From assembly GCA_937863385.1 (NCBI GenBank), contig CALMBW010000008.1:1-64000 (forward strand): a stretch of 64,000 bases of DNA. The letters run 5' to 3'. The position numbers and the translations under genes are program-made. The DNA comes from an uncultured Actinomycetes bacterium (lineage in GTDB: Bacteria > Actinomycetota > CADDZG01 > WHSQ01). Below are positions 39,606-47,577 of the stretch, piece by piece. The first letter of the stretch is position 1. Each line of letters opens with the position of its first letter. The notes beneath the pieces are model-generated. The model was not told the origin of the DNA and searched no databases. It worked only from the letters and a program-made list of their open reading frames with translations.

Positions 39606-40613
39606 TTGCTTCGCTTCGTAGTCCGGCGTCTGCTCCAGCTGATCCCGATATTGCTCGGGGTCTCGATCCTGCTGTTCGCTTTCGTCAGAGCCTTGCCCGG
39701 GGGACCGGCCATCGCTCTGCTCGGCGAACGCGCCACGGAGGAGAGCGTCGAACGGATCGAGACCGAGCTTGGGCTAGACCAACCCATCTACGTCCAGTAC
39801 GGCCGGTACGTCCGCAACCTGGTTCAGGGGGACCTGGGTACCAGCACCCGGAGCCGTCAGCCCGTGCTCGAGGAGTTGAAGCAGAAGTTCCCCGCCACCG
39901 TCGAGTTGGCTTTCGCCGCGATGCTGTTCGCGATCATCCTTGGTATCCCCTTGGGGTTCCTCGCAGCCAAGAGGTACCTGGGTTTCCTCGACAACGCAAG
40001 CCTTTTCGTGTCGCTCATCGGGATCAGCTTCCCCGTGTTCTTCCTGGCACTTCTGTTGAAGTACGTATTCGCGATCAAGTTGGGTTGGCTTCCAACCGTA
40101 GGGCGCGTCGATGTGACGCGCTCGATAGAGCACCCAACGAACTTCTATCTGCTAGATGCTGTCCTGACGCGCGACTGGGAAGGCGTTGTCGACGTACTGA
40201 AGCATCTCGTTCTACCGGCGATCGCACTCGGCACGATCCCTCTAGCCATCGTGGCGCGTATCACCCGCGCGGCGGTTCTCGACGTTCTGAATGAGGACTA
40301 TGTCCGCACAGCGCGTGCAAAGGGTTTGGACCCGTCTGTCGTGGACCGCCGGCATGTGATGCGCAATGCGATGCTCCCGGTCGTGACGGTGATCGGCTTG
40401 CAGACGGGGTTGCTTCTGACGGGTGCGGTGCTCACCGAAACGGTGTTCGCATGGCCGGGGATGGGCTCATGGATGTTGGAGGCGATCCGATTCCGGGACT
40501 ATGCCGTGATCCAAGGAGGGATCCTCTTCTTCGCGCTGCTGGTGTCACTGACCAACCTCGCCGTCGACGTTAGTTACGCGTATCTCAATCCCAAGATCAG
40601 GTTGAGCCGATGA
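39606..40613 (+). CDS. ABC importer permease, DppB/OppB type
   Basis: 335 aa from TTG 39606. Six membrane helices; N-terminal FVVRRLLQLIPILLGVSILL and ALPGGPAIALLGERATEESV are typical of DppB. The ATPase-contacting EAA loop reads EDYVRTARAKGLDPSVVDRR, and the C-terminal ETVFAWPGMGSWMLEAIRFR is a conserved family block. No clear ribosome-binding site lies before the TTG; translation may depend on the upstream hairpin region. Confidence 0.92.
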   Translation: MLRFVVRRLLQLIPILLGVSILLFAFVRALPGGPAIALLGERATEESVERIETELGLDQPIYVQYGRYVRNLVQGDLGTSTRSRQPVLEELKQKFPATVELAFAAMLFAIILGIPLGFLAAKRYLGFLDNASLFVSLIGISFPVFFLALLLKYVFAIKLGWLPTVGRVDVTRSIEHPTNFYLLDAVLTRDWEGVVDVLKHLVLPAIALGTIPLAIVARITRAAVLDVLNEDYVRTARAKGLDPSVVDRRHVMRNAMLPVVTVIGLQTGLLLTGAVLTETVFAWPGMGSWMLEAIRFRDYAVIQGGILFFALLVSLTNLAVDVSYAYLNPKIRLSR

Positions 40614-41506
40614 GTCTTGCTCAGGCCGAAGCTCATGAGCTAGAGCTCGAACAACCTGCGGGGCTTTGGAAAGACGCCGTCCAGCGCCTCAAGCGCAATC
40701 CCGGGGCGATCATCGGTGCGCTGCTGATCTCGATGTTCGTCTTCCTGGCGTTGTTCGCCGATGTCATCACCTCTTACGGTCCGGGCGAACAGGTTGGGAG
40801 TCTGGGAGGCAACGGCTCGCCGCCCAGCTCGGAGTTCTGGTTCGGGTTGGACAAGCAAGGTCGTGATTACTTCTCGCGCGTCGTATATGGAGCCCGCCTC
40901 TCGCTGCTTGTGGGCGTCGTTTCGGTAAGCGTGGGTCTCTCCATCGGGCTCGTGCTCGGCTCGATCGCCGGTTACTTCGGGCGGTGGGTCGACGGCCTGC
41001 TGATGCGGATCATCGACATCATGCTGGCGATCCCAAGCTTCCTACTGGCCATCGGGCTGGTGACGCTGCTGGGCCGAGGCCTGGTTCAGGTGATGATCGC
41101 CGTTGGGGCAACCCAGGTTCCGCTTTTCGCCCGTTTGCTGCGCGGCGGCATCCTGGCGCAGAAGGAGTCTGACTACGTCCTGGCCGCGCGATCATTAGGA
41201 GCGCCGGGCCCGCGCTTGCTCTTACGTCACATCATCCCGAACTCCCTGTCACCGGTGATCGTCCAAGCGACGTTGTCCATGGCGACGGCGATCATCGAGG
41301 TCGCTGCGTTGAGTTTCGTTGGTCTGGGGCCGTCGCAACCAGGCCTTCCGGAATGGGGTCTGATGCTGGCAGACAGCGCATCCCGGCTAGAGCAAGGCCT
41401 CCATCTGGTGCTGTTCCCCGGCATAGCCATCGTCCTTAGCACGCTCGGCTTCAACATGGTCGGAGACGGCCTGCGCGAAGCGCTAGACCCGAAGTTGAAG
41501 AGCTGA
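40610..41506 (+). CDS. ABC importer permease, DppC/OppC type
   Basis: 298 aa, ATGA overlap with the previous gene. N-terminal cytoplasmic stretch followed by IIGALLISMFVFLALFADVI, LGLDKQGRDYFSRVVYGARL-like DppC signature (here FGLDKQGRDYFSRVVYGAR), and the EAA loop SDYVLAARSLGAPGPRLLLR HIIPNS. Forms the heterodimeric channel with the DppB-type subunit. Confidence 0.92.
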   Translation: MSLAQAEAHELELEQPAGLWKDAVQRLKRNPGAIIGALLISMFVFLALFADVITSYGPGEQVGSLGGNGSPPSSEFWFGLDKQGRDYFSRVVYGARLSLLVGVVSVSVGLSIGLVLGSIAGYFGRWVDGLLMRIIDIMLAIPSFLLAIGLVTLLGRGLVQVMIAVGATQVPLFARLLRGGILAQKESDYVLAARSLGAPGPRLLLRHIIPNSLSPVIVQATLSMATAIIEVAALSFVGLGPSQPGLPEWGLMLADSASRLEQGLHLVLFPGIAIVLSTLGFNMVGDGLREALDPKLKS

Positions 41507-42516
41507 TGAGCGAACCTCTCCTCTCGGTGACCGATCTCGAGGTGCGTTTCAAGAGCAGGCGCGGAACGATCCACGCCGTCAACGGGATCAGCTTCGATCT
41601 TCGAGCCGGCGAAACATTGGGCATCGTGGGGGAGTCGGGGTGCGGCAAGAGCGTTACGTCCTTGGCGATGCTCGGGATCCTTCCACGGCAGGCCTACCCG
41701 GCCGATGGCAGCGTGATGTTCGGGGGCCGCGATCTGCTGCGGTTGAAAGATCAAGAGATGCGCGAGGTGCGCGGCAAGGACATCGCGATGATCTTCCAAG
41801 ACCCCATGACCTCGCTCAACCCGATCCTGACGATCGGACGGCAACTCACCGAGTCTCTTCGCAGGCACCTCAAGATGGACAAGGAGACGGCGCGTGAGGA
41901 GGCGGTCTCGCTTCTCGACCGGGTTGGTATCTCCGACGCGGGGGACCGGCTCAGGTCATACCCTCATCAGTTCTCGGGCGGTATGCGACAACGCGTGATG
42001 ATCGCTATGGCTATCTCTTGCCGACCCAAGATCTTGATCGCAGATGAGCCGACCACGGCGCTCGACGTCACGATCCAGGCTCAGATCCTCGAACTATTGA
42101 AGCGATTGGTGTCTGAGGAGCAGATGGCTCTCATCCTGATCACTCACGACCTGGGAGTCGTCGCGGGGGTATGCGACCGCACCAACGTCATGTATGCGGG
42201 GGGCTTCGTCGAGACTGGAGCGACCGAGTCGTTGTTTGCAACGCCTCGCCACCCGTACACCGCCGGGCTGCTCGATTCGGTGCCGCGCCTGGATGCCTCG
42301 GGTAAGCAGAGGCTCGTGCCCATCCCCGGAACGGTCAAGACGCTCATGGAGAAGCCGACGAGTTGCGCTTTCGCCCCGCGGTGTATGTACGCGGTCGACG
42401 AGTCTCGGCGCGAGGTCCCTCCGCTTCGGGAGATCGCGCCGGGTCATCACGTCGCCTGCTTCAACCCGGTGCCGGAGTCTGACCTGCCGCAGGGCGCGAT
42501 CACGGAGGCACGATGA
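41506..42516 (+). CDS. ABC importer ATPase, DppD/OppD type
   Basis: 336 aa, one-base overlap with the permease. Walker A GESGCGKS, signature [15 protein letters not shown], Walker [17 protein letters not shown], and the C-terminal oligopeptide-importer extension with [20 protein letters not shown], whose cysteines are part of the conserved C-terminal Fe-S/zinc-like motif of this family. Confidence 0.93.
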   Translation: MSEPLLSVTDLEVRFKSRRGTIHAVNGISFDLRAGETLGIVGESGCGKSVTSLAMLGILPRQAYPADGSVMFGGRDLLRLKDQEMREVRGKDIAMIFQDPMTSLNPILTIGRQLTESLRRHLKMDKETAREEAVSLLDRVGISDAGDRLRSYPHQFSGGMRQRVMIAMAISCRPKILIADEPTTALDVTIQAQILELLKRLVSEEQMALILITHDLGVVAGVCDRTNVMYAGGFVETGATESLFATPRHPYTAGLLDSVPRLDASGKQRLVPIPGTVKTLMEKPTSCAFAPRCMYAVDESRREVPPLREIAPGHHVACFNPVPESDLPQGAITEAR

Positions 42517-43544
42517 GCTTGCCACTGGTCGAAGTCACCGATCTGAAGGTCTATTTCCCGATCCGCTCGGGCCTTGTCGTCGAGCGCCATGTGGGTGACG
42601 TCAAGGCTGTTGACGGGGTGTCCCTCACGATCTTCAAAGGCGAGACTCTCGGCTTGGTAGGGGAGTCCGGGTGTGGCAAGACGACCGTGGGCCGCACGAT
42701 CCTCCGCCTCTACGAACCAACCTCTGGCCGGATCGTCATCGACGGCAAGGACATCACGGACCTGCCCGAGCGCGAGCTGAGGCCCCTGCGCGACAAGATG
42801 CAGATGGTTTTCCAGGACCCGTATTCGTCGCTCAACCCGCGGCAGAACGTCGGCAGCATCGTCGCCGAGCCGCTGCTCATCCACGGGATGGAGCGCAAGG
42901 AGGTTGACGCGAAGGTCCGGCATCTGATCGAGGTCGTGGGACTTCCGCATGACGCGGCGAACCGCTACCCACATGAGTTCTCGGGTGGCCAGCGACAGAG
43001 GATCGGTCTAGCGAGGTCGCTCGCGCTGAACCCTGCCCTGATCGTCGCCGACGAGCCCGTGTCGGCGTTGGATGTGTCGATCCAGGCCCAGATGATCAAT
43101 CTGCTGGAAGACCTTCAGGATGAGTTCGACCTCACCTACCTGTTCGTCGCCCACGACCTTGCCGTGGTCCGTCACATCAGCGATCGCATCGCAGTGATGT
43201 ATCTCGGCAAGATCATGGAGATCGCTCCTTCACAAGAGCTCTATACCGCTCCTTCGCACCCTTACACCAAGGCTTTGCTGTCGGCCGTCCCGATCCCGGA
43301 CCCTAAGGTGGAGCGGAGCCGCGAGCGCATCATCCTCAAAGGTGATCTGCCCTCACCGGTTAACCCTCCGCCGGGATGCCGCTTCCACACTCGCTGTCCC
43401 TATGTTCAAGAGACCCGTTGCCGTACCGAGGTCCCGGAACTGCGCGCGATGAAACAAGGGCAGGTCGTCGCGTGTCACTTCGCCGAAGAGATCGCCGACG
43501 GCAAGATCACTCCTCGAAGCGAGATGGTGGGTCTGGCTCCCTGA
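42513..43544 (+). CDS. ABC importer ATPase, DppF/OppF type
   Basis: 343 aa, ATGA overlap with DppD-like gene. Walker [14 protein letters not shown], signature [17 protein letters not shown], Walker [18 protein letters not shown]-terminal [19 protein letters not shown]. Completes the importer; last gene of the operon. Confidence 0.93.
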   Translation: MSLPLVEVTDLKVYFPIRSGLVVERHVGDVKAVDGVSLTIFKGETLGLVGESGCGKTTVGRTILRLYEPTSGRIVIDGKDITDLPERELRPLRDKMQMVFQDPYSSLNPRQNVGSIVAEPLLIHGMERKEVDAKVRHLIEVVGLPHDAANRYPHEFSGGQRQRIGLARSLALNPALIVADEPVSALDVSIQAQMINLLEDLQDEFDLTYLFVAHDLAVVRHISDRIAVMYLGKIMEIAPSQELYTAPSHPYTKALLSAVPIPDPKVERSRERIILKGDLPSPVNPPPGCRFHTRCPYVQETRCRTEVPELRAMKQGQVVACHFAEEIADGKITPRSEMVGLAP

Positions 43545-43566
43545 ACCGGGTGTGCCGGGTGTTCGG

Positions 43567-43782
43567 TTAGAGACCGGTCTCTTCCCGCAGCCCCTCTACG
43601 TAGCGGTGGAAGGCCAGGTGGTCCGAGGTGATCGACTGCTCGCTGCCGTCCTTGCTCAATTTCACCGTGTCGCTCGGCCCCCCAGCAGCGTCCGGGTCTT
43701 CCTCGATGGCCGTGACGGTCCAGCCGTCTTCGATCAGATCTCTCAGCTTCTCGAGTTCGGGATCGTCTCCCCATCCAGCCAT
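43567..43782 (-). CDS. Small conserved-looking acidic protein, 71 aa
   Basis: ATG 43782 with AGGAG upstream on its strand; the frame is open further but the Shine-Dalgarno selects this start. The sequence MAGWGDDPELEKLRDLIEDG and WTVTAIEEDPDAAG followed by ITSDHLAFHRYVEGLREETG gives a mixed alpha/beta fold of acidic charge. No family is recognised. Convergent with the ABC operon. Confidence 0.55.
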   Translation of the reverse strand: MAGWGDDPELEKLRDLIEDGWTVTAIEEDPDAAGGPSDTVKLSKDGSEQSITSDHLAFHRYVEGLREETGL

Positions 43783-44155
43783 CGGGCGGCTCCTTTTCGT
43801 TGTGGTCTTGGGTCTGGTGCTCGGCGGTTCGATCGCAGTCATCGGTAGCTCTGCTCGCCACAGGATAGGGCAGCGACCGGCGGAGCCAGAGGACCAAGTG
43901 AACAAGTGAATGTTGTGGATGGTGCAGAGATTTCGCGCACTCGATATGTGGGAGTCGCTGAAACGTCCCCGTAAGCCCGGCATCGAGGCCGACCACCGAG
44001 CCGGTCCATCTGCTTGCAAGAGTTAGCAGGTCCGCTACCGTGATCGGGCGTCACCCATTCGCGGAGGTGACGGCCGCCCTGGGTCCGTCTGGATCGGCGG
44101 CAGTGGTGGTGGCACGCCATCACGGCAAGCAGTCTGACAACTGAGAGGAGACGCG
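43783..44155. other. 373-bp region between the small protein and the RlpA-like gene
   Basis: Contains a hairpin GTCACC/GGTGAC around 44050-44072 and AGAGGAG before the ATG at 44156. I checked for a c-di-AMP riboswitch, which often precedes such genes, and could not support one. Nothing else recognised. Confidence 0.4.
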
Positions 44156-45073
44156 ATGACGCGCCGTCCTAACGGCAACCGACGCGCCCTGGTGGGGCTC
44201 GTCCTGGCTACGGTGTTCGCCGTACCGGCGATCGCCTACGCTCAAACGCCGGCCCCCCAGCCGGTGATCGATTCAGCTCCGGAGCGCGTTGCGTACGCCA
44301 GCAACGTGACCATCAAGGGTCACGTCGAGAACGCGACACCCGGCGATGAGGTGCGCCTGCAACAACAGCGCGGCGACATGCAATGGCGCACCGTTGCTAC
44401 CCGTGTGCTTGACGACGAGACGACGTTTCGCTTTCGACGAGGTGACGTCCGCAAGACCACCAGGTATCGGGTTGCCCACGCCGGTGTGAGCGATGTCGAG
44501 ACCTTTAGCCAAGCAGTCAAGGTCCGTGTGAAGCCCAGGATCACCCTGCGGGTGCGTCCGCGTGACATCTTCCAGGGCCGTCGCGTGAAGTTGGCAGGCC
44601 GCGTCTACCCGGCTGTAGAGGGGCGAGAGATGCTGTTGCAACAGAAGGTGCAGGGAACGTGGCACACGATCCAGCGCGTGAACGTCGGCGATGGTGAATT
44701 CCGCACCAAGTTCCGGGCCCGCCACAGAGGCCAGCGCAAGGTGCGGGCGGTCTTCGCCGGCGACACACTGAACGACGGGGCCAAGGTTACGAAGCCATTC
44801 ACGATCTACAACCCGGAGCTCGCTACCTGGTACGGCCCCGGCTTCTACGGGAACTCGACCGCATGTGGCAAGACCTTGACGACCGAGACACTGGGCGTTG
44901 CGCACCGCACCCTGCCCTGTGGAACCAAGGTGAGTCTCCTCTACCAGGGCCGCACCATCACCGTCTCGGTGATCGACCGCGGGCCTTACACGGACGCCGA
45001 CTGGGATCTCACTCAAGAGACCGCCGAACGCTTGGGGTTCTCAGGCACGGACGAGGTTGGAGTCACACACTAG
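44156..45073 (+). CDS. Secreted protein with Ig-like repeats and C-terminal RlpA/double-psi beta-barrel domain
   Basis: 305 aa from ATG 44156 with GAGGAG upstream. Signal peptide: RALVGLVLATVFAVPAIAYA with cleavage at AYA-QT. Residues 35-215 make two beta-sandwich modules (VAYASNVTIKGHVENATPGD and PRDIFQGRRVKLAGRVYPAV). Residues 220-300 are RlpA-like: ATWYGPGFYGNSTACGKTLT, GVAHRTLPCGTKVSLLYQGR, and VSVIDRGPYTDADWDLT. The two Cys probably pair. The DPBB Asp in VIDRGPY marks the lytic-transglycosylase-like site, so binding or cleavage of peptidoglycan is expected. Confidence 0.87.
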   Translation: MTRRPNGNRRALVGLVLATVFAVPAIAYAQTPAPQPVIDSAPERVAYASNVTIKGHVENATPGDEVRLQQQRGDMQWRTVATRVLDDETTFRFRRGDVRKTTRYRVAHAGVSDVETFSQAVKVRVKPRITLRVRPRDIFQGRRVKLAGRVYPAVEGREMLLQQKVQGTWHTIQRVNVGDGEFRTKFRARHRGQRKVRAVFAGDTLNDGAKVTKPFTIYNPELATWYGPGFYGNSTACGKTLTTETLGVAHRTLPCGTKVSLLYQGRTITVSVIDRGPYTDADWDLTQETAERLGFSGTDEVGVTH

Positions 45074-45089
45074 CCGGCTGGTTTCAAAG

Positions 45090-45116
45090 CCGCCCGGCCG
45101 TGACGGCCGGGCGGAT
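45090..45116 (+). terminator. GC-rich hairpin after the RlpA-like gene
   Basis: CCGCCCGGCCG (45090-45100), loop TGA, CGGCCGGGCGG (45104-45114); no T tract, so a weak or Rho-assisted terminator. Confidence 0.55.
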
Positions 45117-45157
45117 ACCACGTTGGGGCACGGGGCTCGATATAGGATTGGGCCACC

Positions 45158-45673
45158 TTGGGCAGAGCGTTGGTGTTGAACGCCTCTTACCAGCCGCTGT
45201 GCGTTGTGCCGGTACGGCGGGCGCTGGTCCTTGCCCTGAAAGAGAAGGCCGATGTTCTCCACACCAACGGTGCGATCTTCAGGTCGGCGGATCTCGAGTA
45301 CAGAGCCCCCACGGTCGTGAAGCTCAGATACTTCGTCAAAGTGCCATACCGGGCACGTGCTTCCATGTCGCGGCGGGCGGTCTTCGTCCGGGATGACTTC
45401 GAGTGCCAGTACTGCGGCCGGCCCGCCGAGAACGTCGATCACATCGTCCCTCGCAGCAAGGGTGGGGGACATACCTGGGACAACGTCGTTGCCGCATGCA
45501 GGCCGTGCAACTCCCGCAAGGAGAACCATCACCTCGGTGACGTGGGCATGAAGCTGAGGCGGCCCCCCCTCGCCCCTCATGACAGTGTGTGGATCCGGGT
45601 CGCGGTCGAGAACGTAGACCCCACCTGGGAGCAGTACCTCGAGATGACCAAACGCCGCCACGCCTTCGCGTAG
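45158..45673 (+). CDS. HNH endonuclease-family protein
   Basis: 171 aa from TTG 45158, with a -10-like TAGGAT at 45143-45148. The N-terminus RALVLNASYQPLCVVPVRRA and the HNH motif ECQYCGRPAENVDHIVPRSK then WDNVVAACRPCNSRKENHH define a family common and usually single-copy in actinobacteria. The two Cys-x-x-Cys pairs (CQYC, CRPC) bind the structural zinc and DHIVPRS gives the catalytic His. Target DNA and function are unknown. Confidence 0.88.
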   Translation: MGRALVLNASYQPLCVVPVRRALVLALKEKADVLHTNGAIFRSADLEYRAPTVVKLRYFVKVPYRARASMSRRAVFVRDDFECQYCGRPAENVDHIVPRSKGGGHTWDNVVAACRPCNSRKENHHLGDVGMKLRRPPLAPHDSVWIRVAVENVDPTWEQYLEMTKRRHAFA

Positions 45674-45835
45674 CGACCTTTGGAGGTGCTTAACTCGTAG
45701 CATGGCGCCGTAGGGGTCTTTGAGTGCGGCGCTACTGCTCTGTGGTACCAGCTACAGCAAGCTGAATGATCGCCCAGCAAGGTCCGACGGAGCAACTCAG
45801 GGAAACCTCCACCTGCCGCCTAGTCACCGCCCTTG

Positions 45836-46288
45836 CTAGACATCCCGGCGCCCCACCGTCGCCAGGTTTTGAAGGTCGTCCTCGGGGATCATCGATTCGA
45901 TCAACGGGAACAACTCTTGTTCTTCGAACCGGACATGTTCGGTGAGGAGCGTCGCAACGCGATCGAGGAGTTCGGGATCGACATCGCCGGAGGAGAGCTG
46001 GCGCTTGACGGTGCGTATCATCGCGTGCAGCCGTAGGTGATCGCTTACGGCGCGCAGTATCAGATCGCGCGCTTGCTCCTCGTCTACCAGGGGAGCGAAG
46101 AACAACTCCTCTTCCTCGTGGAAGTGCCGGATCGCACGTCCGAAGTAGAAGTTGACGAAGTCATTCACCGTATTCCGCGCTGCGGCCTCGTCCTCAAGTT
46201 TGGCGACATCCTTGAGCCGCCGCGCTTGAGCGAGTGCGTGGTGATGATCGTGTGTGAGGGGGGTGAGTGCATCGTGTCGGCGAGGCAT
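45836..46288 (-). CDS. Hemerythrin/HHE-domain protein
   Basis: 150 aa reading leftward from ATG 46288. The four-helix iron-binding pattern is present: LTHDHHHALAQARR, IRHFHEEEELFFAPL, SDHLRLHAMIRTVKRQL and LTEHVRFEEQELFPLIES, giving the His/Glu ligands of a di-iron site. May bind oxygen or nitric oxide. It is divergent from the molybdoenzyme operon, which would make sense if that operon makes or uses nitrogen oxides. Confidence 0.9.
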   Translation of the reverse strand: MPRRHDALTPLTHDHHHALAQARRLKDVAKLEDEAAARNTVNDFVNFYFGRAIRHFHEEEELFFAPLVDEEQARDLILRAVSDHLRLHAMIRTVKRQLSSGDVDPELLDRVATLLTEHVRFEEQELFPLIESMIPEDDLQNLATVGRRDV

Positions 46289-46524
46289 TCCCTTGATCTC
46301 CTATCGCTCGTTGGCCGTCGGTTCCAAGCTTTCGTGAACGTCGTCGTTCCCTCTTGGTTCCCTATGCCCGTGATATCCGACACCGTTCCGGCCGGTCAGG
46401 GCCGGATGGCCCCCCTGATGCATTGCCCACGGCCCATGGAGCGCGGCCCTCATCTCGGGATGATGGCCGTTGGAGTTGCCCCCAGGGAGCCGTTGTTCGG
46501 TACCCTGACGGCTATGGAGGAGGC

Positions 46525-47577
46525 GTGAAGCGCCGGGCCCGGCCTCAGGGCTGGCTGAGCGATGTAGACCCCACCGCCAGCGCGATCGGATCTACTGCTG
46601 CCGTCCTTCTCACGGCTGCCATCTATGCGGGCAGCAGGGGTTTGCGGAATTTCGATGCAGCACTGATCGGGTACGCGACCGCGACGATCTTCCTCGCGTT
46701 CGGGGTCACCTACAGGTACGTCGTCTGGGTGCAGAGCCCCCCGACCCGTCGCTACCTCGTGAAGGGATGGAAGGCGTTCCTCTCGTGGCGTAACTTCCGG
46801 CGCTTCCCGACCTTGGTGCCGAAGGCCGTCGTGTCCAACCTTGCGTTTCAGACCTTCATCAAGGAGCGGGGTATGGGGAGGTGGGCCGCCCATCAGGCGC
46901 TCTTCTGGGGAGTTGTCGGAGCGACCTTGATCACGTTCCCGTTGACGTTCGGCTGGATTCACTTCCGGTCTGCTGCGGGAACGGAGAGCCACTACGAGAT
47001 GTACATCTTCGGCATCAAGACGGTCACGTTCGACGCCTTGTCCTGGCTGGGTTGGCTCACGTTCCGCGGGCTCGACATCACCGCCGTGTTGGTCATAGCT
47101 GGATGTGCCTATTTCCTGTGGCGAAGGTTCCGAGACCGCGAGGCGATGACCGGCCAGCACCTCGCCCATGACCTGATGCCCCTGATCGCGCTGGTGGCGA
47201 TCTCGGTGACGGGATTGCTGCTGACGTTCTCTAGCGCGCTGTTGAAGGGTCGCTACTACGATTTCCTCGCCCTACTGCATATGGGGACCGTCGTGTTGAC
47301 GCTCGTGTTCATCCCCTTCGGCAAGTTCTTCCACGTGATCCAACGCCCGGCCAGCATCGGGGTTCAGATCTACAAGCGCACGAGTCTCGAAGACAAGGGC
47401 CCTTTCCATTGCAAGCGATGTGGTGCCGCCTTCGAAACGCAGACCTATGTCGAGGATCTGGAGGAGACGATGAGCGAACTGGGTCTCGGCTTCGAGGGTT
47501 GGGCCGAGCACTGTCCGCGCTGCAAGCGGGTCGAGCGAGGTATCGCATACCGCGCGCACGTGAAGGAAGGCTTTTGA
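46525..47577 (+). CDS. Membrane cytochrome b-like subunit with C-terminal Cys4 motif
   Basis: 350 aa from GTG 46525 with GGAGGAGG upstream; an upstream extension lacks coding character. Six membrane helices. The His residues near helix ends (WAAHQALF, FGWIHF, GQHLAHDLMPL, LALLHMGTVVLTL, FGKFFHVIQRP) resemble the two-heme b arrangement of NarI/HdrE-type subunits, and IPFGKFFHVIQRP is close to the C-terminal NarI signature. The cytoplasmic tail has CKRCG and CPRCK, a probable zinc or Fe-S site. First gene of the redox operon; it overlaps the molybdoenzyme gene by one base. Function is inferred. Confidence 0.7.
   Translation: MKRRARPQGWLSDVDPTASAIGSTAAVLLTAAIYAGSRGLRNFDAALIGYATATIFLAFGVTYRYVVWVQSPPTRRYLVKGWKAFLSWRNFRRFPTLVPKAVVSNLAFQTFIKERGMGRWAAHQALFWGVVGATLITFPLTFGWIHFRSAAGTESHYEMYIFGIKTVTFDALSWLGWLTFRGLDITAVLVIAGCAYFLWRRFRDREAMTGQHLAHDLMPLIALVAISVTGLLLTFSSALLKGRYYDFLALLHMGTVVLTLVFIPFGKFFHVIQRPASIGVQIYKRTSLEDKGPFHCKRCGAAFETQTYVEDLEETMSELGLGFEGWAEHCPRCKRVERGIAYRAHVKEGF

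Noticed and set aside
43783-44155. c-di-AMP (ydaO-type) riboswitch before the RlpA-like gene
   Set aside because: Expected by gene class, but the core sequences of that aptamer are not present on the plus strand; resemblance on the minus strand is too weak and in the wrong direction.
45674-45835. Small stable RNA in the gap between the HNH and hemerythrin genes
   Set aside because: Compared by eye with SRP RNA, tmRNA, RNase P and common riboswitch cores; no conserved core found.
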